A stretch of DNA of 63,137 nt from Opitutia bacterium (GTDB taxonomy: Bacteria > Verrucomicrobiota > Verrucomicrobiia > Opitutales > Opitutaceae), in contig JACPPI010000023.1 in the NCBI GenBank assembly GCA_016190985.1, positions 1-63,137 on the forward strand, given 5' to 3'. Positions 9,014 through 17,816 of the stretch are shown here, in pieces; within the stretch, counting starts at the first letter, position 1; each line of letters opens with the position of its first letter. Both the position numbers and the translations under genes were made by a program. The notes under the pieces were generated by a model. That model saw only the letters and a list, made by a program, of their open reading frames with translations. It did not search any database and was not told the DNA's origin.

Positions 9014-10225
9014 ATGAAACGATCCATGCCGCTGGTTCTCGCCTTGTGCAGCCTCTTTTTCATGGCGGCGACCGCCGGAGCGGCCGAAGGCAAGAAACCC
9101 GCCAAGACTCCCGGCGTCGAGCTGGCCACGATGGCCTCGCAGGTGACGGGCATCGCCATCTCGCCGCTGCTCGGCGTGAGCGGCGTCGGCGCCTACCAGT
9201 GGGCGAAGGCCGGCACGCCCGAGGAAAAGGCGGCGCTGCCGTGGTTCGCGCAGATCTCCTTCTGGCTGCCGGGCCTGCTGCTGGTGAGCCTGTGCGCGTT
9301 CAAGGACACGATCGCCGCCGTGGCCCCGCCGGGGATGAAGAAGCCGCTCGATATCGCCGAGACGGTGGAGAACAAGGTCAGCGGGCTCGTGGCCGCCGGG
9401 GCGGTGGTGCCCTCGCTGGTGGCGCTGGGCTCCAAGCTCATCACGCAGACCGCCGCGCTGGACCACGCGCCGGTGCTCGTCGGCGGTTTCGGCGTGCTGC
9501 CGCTCGCGGCCGTCGACCTGTCGTGGCTGCTGACCATCCTGATGGTGCCGCTGTCCGTCGCGGTGTTCGCCGTGGTCTGGGTGGTGGGCCACGCGATCAA
9601 CGTGCTGATTTTGCTCAGTCCCTGGGGCGGGCTGGACACGGCGCTGAAAGGCATCCGCACCGGCGTGCTCTCGCTGGTGGCGGCCACGGCCTACATCGAT
9701 CCCGTCGTCGGCGCGACCCTGTCGGTGGCGGTCGTCATCCTGGCCTATTTCATGGCGGGCTGGGCCTTCCGGCTGATGGTCTTCGGTTCCGTCTTCAGCT
9801 GGGATTTCTTCACCTTCCGGCGTCATCGCTTCAAGCTGCTGGCCGACGGCAACAAGCTCTTCACCGCGCGGGACCTCGGCGGCGCGCCGCTGCGCACCTA
9901 CGGCCGGCTGCATCAGGACGCCGACGGTCGGCTGCTCTTCAGGTTCCGCCCCTGGCTCGTGCTGCCGGAGCGCGCGGTCGAGGTGCCGCGCGACGGCCTC
10001 GTGGTGGGGAAGGGCATCTTCTATTCCGAGGTGCTCGGTTTTGAAAAAGGCGCCGACAAGAACACGACGCTGCTCCTGCTCCCGCCCCGCTACGTGGGGC
10101 ACGAGGAATTGTTCGCCCGCACCTACCGCATCAACGGCACCTGCGACGTCGGCCTGCGCCGCGCCTGGAGCTGGCTGCGCGAGGCCTTCGGTTTCGGCGG
10201 CAGCAAGGCGCCGGCCACGGCGTGA
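9014..10225 (+). CDS. Uncharacterised polytopic membrane protein
   Basis: This 403-residue protein of unknown family starts MKRSMPLVLALCSLFFMAAT with a signal peptide. Hydrophobic segments include FAQISFWLPGLLLVSLCAF, VAAGAVVPSLVALGS, LLTILMVPLSVAVFAVVWVV and LSVAVVILAYFMAGWAFRLM. A soluble C-terminal part of about 130 residues follows (FTFRRHRFKLLADGNKLFTA, then LLFRFRPWLVLPERAVEV), which may fold as a small beta domain. It is divergent from the SpoU gene and 9 bp upstream of the HEAT-repeat gene, so the two are probably one operon. No function is claimed. Confidence 0.65.
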   Translation: MKRSMPLVLALCSLFFMAATAGAAEGKKPAKTPGVELATMASQVTGIAISPLLGVSGVGAYQWAKAGTPEEKAALPWFAQISFWLPGLLLVSLCAFKDTIAAVAPPGMKKPLDIAETVENKVSGLVAAGAVVPSLVALGSKLITQTAALDHAPVLVGGFGVLPLAAVDLSWLLTILMVPLSVAVFAVVWVVGHAINVLILLSPWGGLDTALKGIRTGVLSLVAATAYIDPVVGATLSVAVVILAYFMAGWAFRLMVFGSVFSWDFFTFRRHRFKLLADGNKLFTARDLGGAPLRTYGRLHQDADGRLLFRFRPWLVLPERAVEVPRDGLVVGKGIFYSEVLGFEKGADKNTTLLLLPPRYVGHEELFARTYRINGTCDVGLRRAWSWLREAFGFGGSKAPATA

Positions 10226-10234
10226 TCCCGCGTC

Positions 10235-12487
10235 ATGCCGCGCGCCGTCACACTGCTCCTGTTTTTCGGGCTGCTGGCGGCGGGACGCGGAGCGGACAAC
10301 GGCGCCTTCACGCCGGAGAAGGCGGCGCGGCTGCGCCAGGCCCGGACCGTGAGCGTCGAGATCAAGCAAGGCTGGGCGTGGGCGGCCGAGGAGCAGGCGG
10401 AGAAAACCGACCCGACCGACACCGCCGCCGGGGACAAGAAGCCGCGCGACCTGCTGCCGCTGGCGGAGCTGACCAAGGCGGCGGTGGAGTTTGCGGGCTG
10501 GAAGGTCGTGGCGCCGGGCGAGCCGGCGGATCTCCGGCTGGAGATCGAGACCTACGGGAGCGCGCTGGGCGCGGACTATGTCGGCACGGTGACCGGCCAC
10601 AATTACAGCGGCGCCGAGCTGAGCGGCCACGTGACCCTGTTCCAGCAGGACCAGGATGTGCTCTACGAGAAATTTGCCGGCACGATCCACCCGCCGACCA
10701 GCATCAACCGTTTCTACTCCCGGCCGCAGGACGCCCCGTATGACCGGCTGCTGCCGGACTGCCTCGAAGCCATCTACAAGACCGTGGAAGCCGTGTTCGG
10801 CCGCGCGCCGATCCTGGCCGCCCTGAAAAAGGGCGAGTATGAGCACCGCACCGCCGCCGCGCGGGTGCTGTTTGCCTTCGGCGAGACGGCGGACACGCCG
10901 GAGGTGGCCGCGCTCCTGCAAACCGGCGACGAAAACCTGCGCACGCTCGCGGCCACGGCCCTCGGTGTGTTCGGCACGGCGGACGCGCTTCCGGCGCTGC
11001 TCGCGGCCCTGCGCGACGATCCCGGCTATCCCGCCAAACCGGAGGAGCTGAACGAAGAGCAACTCACCAACCTGACGAAGTTTGATTGCGAGGTGGAGAA
11101 AAACTCCGACACCCGGCGCGACAAGGCCCGGGACATCGCTCCGCTCGAGCGGCACGAGGCCGTGCAGTGGGCCCTCCTGCAAAATCCCGCGCCCGACAAG
11201 GTCCGCCGCCTGGCCGCACTCCTGCGCGACCGGTCGGCCCCGCCGGTGGCGCGCCGCGCCGCCGCGCTCGTGCTCGGCCCGCTCAAGGATCCGGTGGCCG
11301 GCGAGGCGCTGCTCGCGGCCCTGCGCGACGAGTCGTTCATCGTCCGCGCCGCGGCCATTTCCGCGCTGAACAACGCGAATTACCACGGGCAACGCCGCGT
11401 GGCGGACGCCCTGCTGGAGTTGACGACGGACCCGCAGGCCTTCGTGCGCAGCCGCGCGCGCTCCGCGCTGGGTGACTTGGCCACGGAAATTCTGGCGCAG
11501 CACGTGCGCGCCACCTACGGCCCCAAAGCGTCCGTGCACGAACATCTGACCAGCGCGATGGAGCACACCGATCCACTGGTGCGCCTCGGCGCCGTGCGGC
11601 TGGGGCAGTATGACGGCGACAAACTGGCCGCCGCGCTCGGTCGCTTGCTCCAGGGCGACCCGGTCCCCGTCGTGCGCGAGGCGGCCCTGGAAATCCTCGT
11701 CGGGCAACACCGGCCCGGTTTGGAAACGCGGCTGGCGCGCGCGCTGGCCGACCCGGATCGCGGTGTCGCCGGGCGGGCGCTGGCCGCACTGGATGCGGCG
11801 CCGGATAATTACGGCGACGAGGAGCAAAAGCCGCGTCCGCCCCTGCCGGAATCCGCCACCAAGCCGCTGCTGGCGCTGATGGACGCGGACGCACCCCCCG
11901 AGGCCGCGTGGCACGTGCTGGAGCGGGTGCGGGGCGACGGCGTGAACAACGTCCTTCTGGCCGCCGCCCAGCGCGACGGCGCGAAGCCGGGCTTCCGCGA
12001 GATGATGGTGATCGAGCTGGCGCGCCGCGGCGACCGGCGGGCGACCCCGTTGGTCGCGGCCCAGCTCAATCACGCGGGGGAGTTGCGCTACGGTTATCTG
12101 TTGGTGGAAGCCGCCAGCAAACTCGACGACCCGGCGTTGCTCGACCCGCTGTTTGGGGTGCTGCGGCTGGGAACCCCGGCGGCCCGGCTGCTGACGGTCC
12201 GCATCCTCGGTGGGATGAGCCACACCCGGTCGGTCGGGCCGCTCATCGCGGCCCTGAGCCCGGCGGAAGACAGCGACCGCGAACTGGCCGGCGGCATCCG
12301 CGAGGCGCTGCACAACCTCACCGGCCAGGACCACGGCGGCAGCAACGGCTGGCTGCGCTGGTGGAAGGAAAATTCAGGCAAGCCCATCGTCCGCCCGGCG
12401 CCAAAAAAACCGGCGGAGGAAGCTCCGGTTGAAAAACCGGCCGAAGAGACTTCCCAAGAAGAAAACGAGAAGCCCAAGTCCGGTTAA
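10235..12487 (+). CDS. Exported HEAT-repeat protein
   Basis: This 750-residue protein has an N-terminal signal peptide (PRAVTLLLFFGLLAAGRGAD). Residues 25-190 form a domain I do not recognise. From about 200 to 700 runs a series of HEAT/PBS-lyase-type helical repeats such as LRTLAATALGVFGTADALPA, VARRAAALVLGPLKDPVAGE and FIVRAAAISALNNANYHGQR. The C-terminus is a Pro/Lys/Glu tail after LRWWKENSGK. HEAT arrays in exported proteins usually mediate protein contacts. The stop overlaps by 4 bp the stop of the convergent permease gene. Confidence 0.75.
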   Translation: MPRAVTLLLFFGLLAAGRGADNGAFTPEKAARLRQARTVSVEIKQGWAWAAEEQAEKTDPTDTAAGDKKPRDLLPLAELTKAAVEFAGWKVVAPGEPADLRLEIETYGSALGADYVGTVTGHNYSGAELSGHVTLFQQDQDVLYEKFAGTIHPPTSINRFYSRPQDAPYDRLLPDCLEAIYKTVEAVFGRAPILAALKKGEYEHRTAAARVLFAFGETADTPEVAALLQTGDENLRTLAATALGVFGTADALPALLAALRDDPGYPAKPEELNEEQLTNLTKFDCEVEKNSDTRRDKARDIAPLERHEAVQWALLQNPAPDKVRRLAALLRDRSAPPVARRAAALVLGPLKDPVAGEALLAALRDESFIVRAAAISALNNANYHGQRRVADALLELTTDPQAFVRSRARSALGDLATEILAQHVRATYGPKASVHEHLTSAMEHTDPLVRLGAVRLGQYDGDKLAAALGRLLQGDPVPVVREAALEILVGQHRPGLETRLARALADPDRGVAGRALAALDAAPDNYGDEEQKPRPPLPESATKPLLALMDADAPPEAAWHVLERVRGDGVNNVLLAAAQRDGAKPGFREMMVIELARRGDRRATPLVAAQLNHAGELRYGYLLVEAASKLDDPALLDPLFGVLRLGTPAARLLTVRILGGMSHTRSVGPLIAALSPAEDSDRELAGGIREALHNLTGQDHGGSNGWLRWWKENSGKPIVRPAPKKPAEEAPVEKPAEETSQEENEKPKSG

Positions 12488-13767
12488 ACCCGGTTTCGCC
12501 GCACGGCGAGCCAGTTGGCCGTGCCGATGGCGGCGATGAGGCTGATGACGACCGCGTGGGTAGCGCTCATCTGCCCGACGAGCACCGCGCACAGCGCGAG
12601 ACCGGCGACCGCGACCAACGGTCCGGCCGGCAGCCGGAAGGCGTCGGCCTGCGGGCGCGACTTCCGCAGCCGGAGGAGGGCGACGCAGGCGATGCCGTAG
12701 GTGACAAGCCGCGCGCCGGCCGAGATGATGGCGTTCCAAATGAAGTTGCCGTAGACCGCCAGGGCCAGCACGAGCACGCCCCAGATCAGGATCGAGATCC
12801 ACGGCGTGCGGAAACGCTCATGCACGCGGCCGAAGCTTAGCGGGAAATCGCCACGCTCGGCCATGGCGTAGGTCTGGCGCGGCACGCCGAGCAGTTGCGC
12901 GCTCAGGTAGCCCGAGGTCGAGATCATCGCGCCGACGGCGATGAAGCCGGCGCCGACGGGGCCGGCCAGCGCGCGCGCGGCGTCGGCCAGCGGGCGGTCG
13001 CTGTGCGCGAGGTCGGGCACCGTGCGCATGGCGACGACCTGGGTCAGCAGCAGGCAGCCGGCGATGACGAGCAGGCCGGTGAAGAGCGCGAAGGGGATGT
13101 CGCGCCGCGGATCCTTGCCCTCGGCCAGCGGCATGAGCGCGGCCTCGAAGCCGCCAAAGGCGAAGAGCAGCGCGAGCACGGCGTTCATCCAGCCGGCGGG
13201 CGTGGCGGCGACCGCGGGCTGGGGGGCGGGCGTCCCGGTCCAGAACAGGCCGGCGAGGATGAGCAGCGCGATGGGGGTGAGCTTGGCGGCGGTGAGAAAG
13301 TTCGAGAGCCGGGCCCCGCCGGCGACGCCGCGGACATTGGTCAGCACCAGGCCGCCGAGCAGCAGCACCAGCAGCGCGATGCGCGGGACCGGCGCCACGG
13401 CTCCCGGCCAGAATTCGCCGAGGTAGGCGACGAAGAGGTTGGCGTTGGCGGCGGCGGCGGTCAGGCGCACCAGCCAGATGAACCAGCCCATCTGGATGCC
13501 CCAGAACCGGCCGCAGCCCTCGCGGGCGAAGAGGTAGGGGCCGCCCGCCTCGTGGAATTGCGAGCTGAGTTCCGCATAGATGCCCATGAACACCGCCATG
13601 CCCGCCGCGGCGAACAGGTAGGCCCACGGCGCGGCGCGGCCCACGAACCGCGCCAGGTCGTCGGGCAGACCGAAGATGCCGCTGCCGATGACGCTGTTGA
13701 TGACGAGACCGACCATGGTCCAGCGGCCGAGGACGCGGACGAGGGTGGGTGGGGCCGGAGCGGTCAT
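12484..13767 (-). CDS. APC-superfamily amino acid permease
   Basis: This 427-residue protein with about 12 hydrophobic segments starts MTAPAPPTLVRVLGRWTMVG. The first membrane segment carries VINSVIGSGIFGLPDDLARF, the GSGIF glycine-rich substrate motif of APC carriers. Also present are YAELSSQFHEAGGPYLFARE and LLFAFGGFEAALMPLAEGKD, both characteristic of the family. It is expected to import or exchange an amino acid or polyamine at the inner membrane. It ends in VRRNRV and lies 15 bp upstream (in transcription) of nothing obvious; the next gene on this strand starts at 14469 and ends at 13783, so they may be co-transcribed. Confidence 0.9.
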   Translation of the reverse strand: MTAPAPPTLVRVLGRWTMVGLVINSVIGSGIFGLPDDLARFVGRAAPWAYLFAAAGMAVFMGIYAELSSQFHEAGGPYLFAREGCGRFWGIQMGWFIWLVRLTAAAANANLFVAYLGEFWPGAVAPVPRIALLVLLLGGLVLTNVRGVAGGARLSNFLTAAKLTPIALLILAGLFWTGTPAPQPAVAATPAGWMNAVLALLFAFGGFEAALMPLAEGKDPRRDIPFALFTGLLVIAGCLLLTQVVAMRTVPDLAHSDRPLADAARALAGPVGAGFIAVGAMISTSGYLSAQLLGVPRQTYAMAERGDFPLSFGRVHERFRTPWISILIWGVLVLALAVYGNFIWNAIISAGARLVTYGIACVALLRLRKSRPQADAFRLPAGPLVAVAGLALCAVLVGQMSATHAVVISLIAAIGTANWLAVRRNRV

Positions 13768-13782
13768 GCGCGGGGCGTCCGG

Positions 13783-14469
13783 TCAGGGCTTTTTCAACGC
13801 GCGCGGCGCGGAGGCGATGGGGCCCGGATATTCGACGCCGAAGAGGGCGGGGTGCTCCTGCGGCTTGGGATCGGCGCCGGGCGCGAGATATTTGAAGGCG
13901 TCGGCAAAACGGATCGAGCACTGGAGGCGGCGCTGGCCGTGGGTGTCGATCTTCGGGTTCATCTGGATGACGGCCGCAGTGAAGGGCGGGGAGTTTTTCA
14001 TCTTCAGCGCGCGCTTGCGGGTCTCCTCGACGGAGGGGCCGGTGTCCTTGATGAGGGCGTCGAGGCGCCGCAGGTCGTCGTAGGTGACCGGGCCCCACAG
14101 CTGGCGCCACAGCGCGGGGGAAATTTCCGCCGCGAGGATGTTCACCACGCGCTTCACATCGCCGTCCTGCTGCCAGAAACCGACGACGAGCAGGAAGGGT
14201 TCGTCGATCTCATATTGGCGCAGGGCGTCGCCGAGGTCGATGGCCGTGCCGTATTTGATGGCCTTGGGGTTCACCGGGATGCCGCCGTGCCGCTGGTTCG
14301 CCGCGGCGGGGATGTCCCACCGCTGGGTGTAGCTGGCGGGCTTGTAACCGTCGAAGAAGGTGTCGCGCACCCATCGCTCGAAGACCAGGCCGTGCCGCTG
14401 GACCTCCTGCGCCGCGACCGGGGCTCCCGCGGCCAGGAGCCAGGCCAGGGTGAATAATGCGCGTGTCAT
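13783..14469 (-). CDS. Exported protein with PD-(D/E)XK nuclease-like pattern
   Basis: This 228-residue protein has a signal peptide, MTRALFTLAWLLAAGAPVAA. The mature part begins RHGLVFERWVRDTFFDGYKP, followed by RWDIPAAANQRHGGIPVNPK, AIKYGTAIDLGDALRQYEID and FLLVVGFWQQDGDVKRVVN. A helix Glu (E31), a strand Asp (D52), Lys residues (K69/K72) and a hydrophobic strand are laid out as in restriction-endonuclease-fold proteins. The C-terminus (QRRLQCSIRFADAFKYL) is basic. If real, this would be an exported nuclease-fold protein. I infer the fold from residue pattern only; it may equally be an unassigned Verrucomicrobia protein. The frame is open far upstream through the opposite-strand gene, which is an artefact of GC-rich sequence. 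Confidence 0.55.
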   Translation of the reverse strand: MTRALFTLAWLLAAGAPVAAQEVQRHGLVFERWVRDTFFDGYKPASYTQRWDIPAAANQRHGGIPVNPKAIKYGTAIDLGDALRQYEIDEPFLLVVGFWQQDGDVKRVVNILAAEISPALWRQLWGPVTYDDLRRLDALIKDTGPSVEETRKRALKMKNSPPFTAAVIQMNPKIDTHGQRRLQCSIRFADAFKYLAPGADPKPQEHPALFGVEYPGPIASAPRALKKP

Positions 14470-14571
14470 CAACGCCGGGACGGTAAGGGCGCGCCCGGCC
14501 CGGCCACAAGTCTGTTGCGGGAGGCCAATCTTTTTGTTTCCGCGCCGGGGCGAAACTGCTAGGCAGGAGGC

Positions 14572-15756
14572 ATGAGCGAAGACAACGCACCCAGGCTCCG
14601 TCTGAAACCCAAGCTGGCTGCCGATCCCTCCGCTGCGGCCGAGCAGTCCGCCGCGCCCGCCGAAACCCCGCCACCCGCTCCGGCTGCTCCCGCCGCCCCG
14701 GCGGCGGAGGCCGCGCCCGCGGTGCGTTTGAAACCGCGTTTGTCTGTCGCGCCGGCGGAAGAAACTGCGGCGGCCGCCCAACCGGAACCCGTCGCCGCCA
14801 TGCCCGCGCCGGAACCCGTCCCGGAGCCGATGCCGGAACCGCCGCCGCCGCCCGAGCCCGTCGCGGTGGAAAAACCGAAATTCAGCCTGAAGCCCAAGAC
14901 CGTGGCGGCCGCACCCGAGCCCGCCGCCATGCCCGAGCCCGCCGCCGCGCCGCCGGCGATGGAGGCGCCGTCGCCGTTCCCGCCGCCGGTGGCGGCCCAG
15001 GCCGAGAGCGCCCCCGCGCCGTTTCCGCCGCCGCCCGCCGCCGCGCCCACGCCTTTTCCCCCTCCGCCGGGCGCTACCCCGTTTCCGCCCCCGCCGGGCG
15101 CGACGCCCTTTCCCCCGCCTCCGCCGGGCGGGGTTTTCCCACCGCCGGGCGCGGCCAAGAAAAAGAAAGCCGGCCTGGCCGCGAAACTCGGACCGAAGCA
15201 GCAGAAGCTGCTCTTTGGCGGCGGCGTGGCCCTGCTGTTTGTCGTCGTCATCGCCATCGGCCTGAGCCGGAAAAAACCGGAGCCGCCTCCGCCGTCGCCC
15301 GTCGCCAAACCGGCCGCCAAAGCCGAGCCGGCGCCCGCCGAGAAACCGGCGGAGGAACCGGCCGCGACCGAGACCACGCCCACCGAAACGACCGCGACGC
15401 CGGCTCCGACAGCAAGCAAACCGGCCGAGGCCCAACCCGGCGAGACCAAGCCGGCGGAGACTCCCGCTGCGGCGACCGCCACCCCGCCGGTCGTTTCCAC
15501 CCCGGTGGTCGAGGCGCCTCCGCCCCCCCCGCCGCCGCCGCCCGCGAGCATGCAGTTCAAGGCCTGGGTGGAGAACCTGAAGATCAGCGGCGCGCGCAGC
15601 GGGGCCAACCCCAAGGTCTTCATCGGCGGCACCGCCTTCCAGAAAGGCGACCTCGTGAACCCGCAGCTCGGCATCACCTTCGAGGGCTACAGCAGCGAGA
15701 CGCGGATGCTGACCTTCAAGGATGCAACCGGCGCCCGGGTCGAGCGCCGCCACTGA
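14572..15756 (+). CDS. Proline/alanine-rich single-pass membrane protein
   Basis: This 394-residue protein starts MSEDNAPRLRLKPKLAADPS with a good upstream AGGCAGGAGG. Residues 1-200 are low-complexity Pro/Ala/Glu with recurring RLKPKL, SLKPK and PFPPPPGATPFPPP units. A single membrane segment follows a Lys-rich stretch (LLFGGGVALLFVVVIAIGL, about residues 214-232). After a second Ala/Pro/Thr/Glu linker, a small conserved-looking C-terminal domain (residues 325-394: MQFKAWVENLKISGARSGAN and later FIGGTAFQKGDLVNPQLGIT) resembles the tip domains of pilus/secretion accessory proteins. Topology suggests a cytoplasmic Pro-rich N-terminus and a periplasmic C-terminal domain. Function unknown. Confidence 0.7.
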   Translation: MSEDNAPRLRLKPKLAADPSAAAEQSAAPAETPPPAPAAPAAPAAEAAPAVRLKPRLSVAPAEETAAAAQPEPVAAMPAPEPVPEPMPEPPPPPEPVAVEKPKFSLKPKTVAAAPEPAAMPEPAAAPPAMEAPSPFPPPVAAQAESAPAPFPPPPAAAPTPFPPPPGATPFPPPPGATPFPPPPPGGVFPPPGAAKKKKAGLAAKLGPKQQKLLFGGGVALLFVVVIAIGLSRKKPEPPPPSPVAKPAAKAEPAPAEKPAEEPAATETTPTETTATPAPTASKPAEAQPGETKPAETPAAATATPPVVSTPVVEAPPPPPPPPPASMQFKAWVENLKISGARSGANPKVFIGGTAFQKGDLVNPQLGITFEGYSSETRMLTFKDATGARVERRH

Positions 15757-15774
15757 GCGGGAAACTGTAGTTCG

Positions 15775-15852
15775 AGGTGGAGCGAGCTGACCCCAGCGCG
15801 CTGGGTTGCGGGCGGACATCCTGAAGCGCGTTGAGGTCAACGCGCTCCACCT
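15775..15852. repeat. Short TIR element (MITE/REP-like)
   Basis: The ends AGGTGGAGCGAGCTGACC (15775-15792) and GGTCAACGCGCTCCACCT (15835-15852) are inverted repeats with 2 mismatches in 18. The inside contains a further hairpin (CCCAGCGCGCTGGG). The 129-bp gap between the Pro-rich gene and marC is otherwise empty. No transposase is present. Confidence 0.7.
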
Positions 15853-15885
15853 GAGTGCCGTCCCCTTCGAGTGAAGGGGTTCGGT

Positions 15886-16566
15886 TCAGCGCGCGGCGAA
15901 CGCCTCGCGGAGGCCGCGCAGCAGCTCGGGGTCGGTGGCGATGCCGAGCACGCCGTTGACCACGAACTGCACGCCGATGCACATGATGAGGAAGCCCATG
16001 ATCTTGGTCATGGCGTTCACCCCGACGGGTCCGATGAGGTTCACGATCCGGCCCGAGAGCCGCAGCACGAGGTAGGTGAGCGCGGCGACGGAGACAATGC
16101 CCGCGATGATGGCGAGGTAGTCGGTCCAGGTCGTGGCGAGCGAGGTGAAGCCCAGCGTCACCGCGATGGAGCCGGGGCCGCTCAACATCGGCATGGCGAG
16201 CGGGGAGAAGGAGATGTCGACCTTCTTGCGCGCCGCCTCGCGCTCCTCGTCGTCGGGCCGCGCCGCGCCTTTCTGGGTGGCGAGCATCCCCATGCCGATG
16301 CCGCTCATCAGGATCCCCCCGGCGATGCGCAGGCCCGGGATGGAGATGCCGAAGAAATTCATGATGAACGTGCCGCCGATCAGGAAGCTCACCAGGATGC
16401 CCACCATGTAGAAGCAGCCCTTGCGCGCCTGCTCGCGGCGGCGCTCGGCGCTGTCGCCCTCGGTGATGGCGAGAAAGGTCGGCGCGGCGGCCAGGGGGTT
16501 GATGATCGGCAGCAGGCCGATGAAGGTGCCGAGGAAAATTGCCCAGAGATGCGTGACGTTGGACAT
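15886..16566 (-). CDS. MarC-family integral membrane protein
   Basis: This 226-residue polytopic protein starts MSNVTHLWAIFLGTFIGLLP. The first segment contains IINPLAAAPTFLAITEGDS, the NPxxxxPxF motif of MarC/YhgN proteins (PF01914). The second repeat has FSPLAMPMLSGPGSIAVTLG, the matching PLAxPxLxGPGxI motif. The family forms multi-pass inner-membrane proteins of unsettled function. An upstream ATG at 16611 would translate the REP element at 16577-16624, so 16566 is chosen. Confidence 0.9.
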   Translation of the reverse strand: MSNVTHLWAIFLGTFIGLLPIINPLAAAPTFLAITEGDSAERRREQARKGCFYMVGILVSFLIGGTFIMNFFGISIPGLRIAGGILMSGIGMGMLATQKGAARPDDEEREAARKKVDISFSPLAMPMLSGPGSIAVTLGFTSLATTWTDYLAIIAGIVSVAALTYLVLRLSGRIVNLIGPVGVNAMTKIMGFLIMCIGVQFVVNGVLGIATDPELLRGLREAFAAR

Positions 16567-16576
16567 GTTTTGCGGG

Positions 16577-16624
16577 GTAGGTTGCGCACTTGTGCGCAAC
16601 GTTGCGAGCAAGCTCGCAACCTAC
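16577..16624. repeat. REP-like double hairpin
   Basis: The ends GTAGGTTGCG and CGCAACCTAC enclose two internal hairpins (TTGCGCACTTGTGCGCAA and TTGCGAGCAAGCTCGCAA). The layout equals the GTGGGAGC REP elements elsewhere in the window, but with a GTAGGTTGC outer arm. It sits between dusB and marC on the same strand. Confidence 0.75.
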
Positions 16625-16636
16625 AGGATAAAATAA

Positions 16637-17770
16637 TCACCACACGTCCACCGGGCCCTTGGGCACGGGGATGGAATCGCGGCGCTTGGCGGCCGGGTCA
16701 TGGGGGTCGAGCATGAACGAGGCGACCATCGGGTCGGGCCGGAACTTTGGCAGCAGCTCGCCGTGCCCGTCGAGAAACGGCGTGCGCCATTTCTCGTAGC
16801 CGGCCAGCAGGGCCTCGAATTCGGCGCGCGTGCGGAACTGGGTGACGCCCTTCTTGAACTCCTTCGCGGGGCCGAAGCGTTTCGCATACCACGCGGCCGG
16901 CTTGCGGAAGAGCCGGCAGCCGAAGTCCTCGCCGTAGAATCCGATCATCAGGTCGAGGTGCCGGCGCATCACCGTGGCGCGCTCGGCGTAGCCGGCCTCG
17001 GGGCGGAGCTCGCCGGTCTTCAGAAAATGCTGCGTGTCGCGGAAAATCCACGGATTGTAGAACGCGCCGCGGCCGATGCTCACGCCGGCGCAGCCGGTCT
17101 CTTCGAACATGTGCTTGGCCGCTTCGGGCGTGGTGACATCGCCGTTGCCGATCACGGGGATTGTTTTCACGGCCGCCACGACGGCGCGGATGCCGGCGAG
17201 GTTGACCGTGCCGCCGAAGCCCTGCGCGCGGGTGCGGCCATGCACGAAGATGGCGGCGACGCCGGCGTCCTCCAGCACGCGCGCGAGGTCGGGGGCCGTG
17301 AGGTTGTTTTCATCCCAGCCGAGGCGCATCTTGGCGGTGATGGGGATTTTCACGGCCGCGACCATGCCGCGCACCAGCTTCGCCGTCTTGTCGAGCTCGG
17401 TCATCATGGCCGAGCCGCCGCCGATGCCGGTGACCTTCTTCACCGGGCAGCCCATGTTGATGTCGACCGCGGCGATGCCGGCCGCCTCGACCGCCTGGGC
17501 GGCGTCGCGCATCTCCTCCGGCACGGCGCCGAAAAGCTGCACGGCGAGCAGCTTCTCGGCCGGGCAGGTGCGGATCATCTGGAGGGCGCGGGGATTCTGC
17601 TCGATCAACGAGCGCGCGTTGACGAGGTCCGTCGTGGTCCAGTCGAGCCCGCCGATTTCGCGCACCACGAGCCGGAAGGGCAGGTTGGTGTAGCCCGCCA
17701 GCGGCGACAGGAAGAGGTGGGATCCGAATTCGTAGGGCCCGATGCGCACGATCAGCAAAGTGCCCGGCAC
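16637..17770 (-). CDS. dusB: tRNA-dihydrouridine synthase (DusB-like)
   Basis: This 377-residue protein opens MPGTLLIVRIGPYEFGSHLF, with the FMN-barrel motif LSPLAGYTNLPFRLVVREIG. The catalytic Cys is C108 in DINMGCPVKKVTGIGGGSAM; other Dus motifs are KMRLGWDE, FVHGRTRAQGF and VIGNGDVTTPEAAKHM, then GVSIGRGAFYNPWIF. It reduces uridine in tRNA using NADPH and FMN. The protein is about 50 residues longer than typical DusB, with an extra C-terminal stretch ending PVPKGPVDVW. The exact Dus subtype is inferred. The HTH cassette A lies 23 bp upstream of its start. Confidence 0.9.
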   Translation of the reverse strand: MPGTLLIVRIGPYEFGSHLFLSPLAGYTNLPFRLVVREIGGLDWTTTDLVNARSLIEQNPRALQMIRTCPAEKLLAVQLFGAVPEEMRDAAQAVEAAGIAAVDINMGCPVKKVTGIGGGSAMMTELDKTAKLVRGMVAAVKIPITAKMRLGWDENNLTAPDLARVLEDAGVAAIFVHGRTRAQGFGGTVNLAGIRAVVAAVKTIPVIGNGDVTTPEAAKHMFEETGCAGVSIGRGAFYNPWIFRDTQHFLKTGELRPEAGYAERATVMRRHLDLMIGFYGEDFGCRLFRKPAAWYAKRFGPAKEFKKGVTQFRTRAEFEALLAGYEKWRTPFLDGHGELLPKFRPDPMVASFMLDPHDPAAKRRDSIPVPKGPVDVW

Positions 17771-17792
17771 CGCCGCAGTTGCAAGAACTCGG

Positions 17793-17816
17793 ACTTGTAA
17801 CCTGACAGGTTACAAG
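17793..17816. repeat. HTH cassette A, end palindrome (stop-codon side)
   Basis: The palindrome CTTGTAACCT-GAC-AGGTTACAAG has perfect 10-bp arms (17794-17803 with 17807-17816). The TAA stop codon of the HTH gene (17810-17812 on the minus strand) lies inside the inner arm. Its outer sequence ACTTGTAACCT is repeated inverted at the other cassette end (18167-18191). Confidence 0.9.

Noticed and set aside
8981-12334. A 1117-codon minus-strand reading frame
   Set aside because: It is antisense to the membrane protein and HEAT-repeat genes; no recognisable domain.
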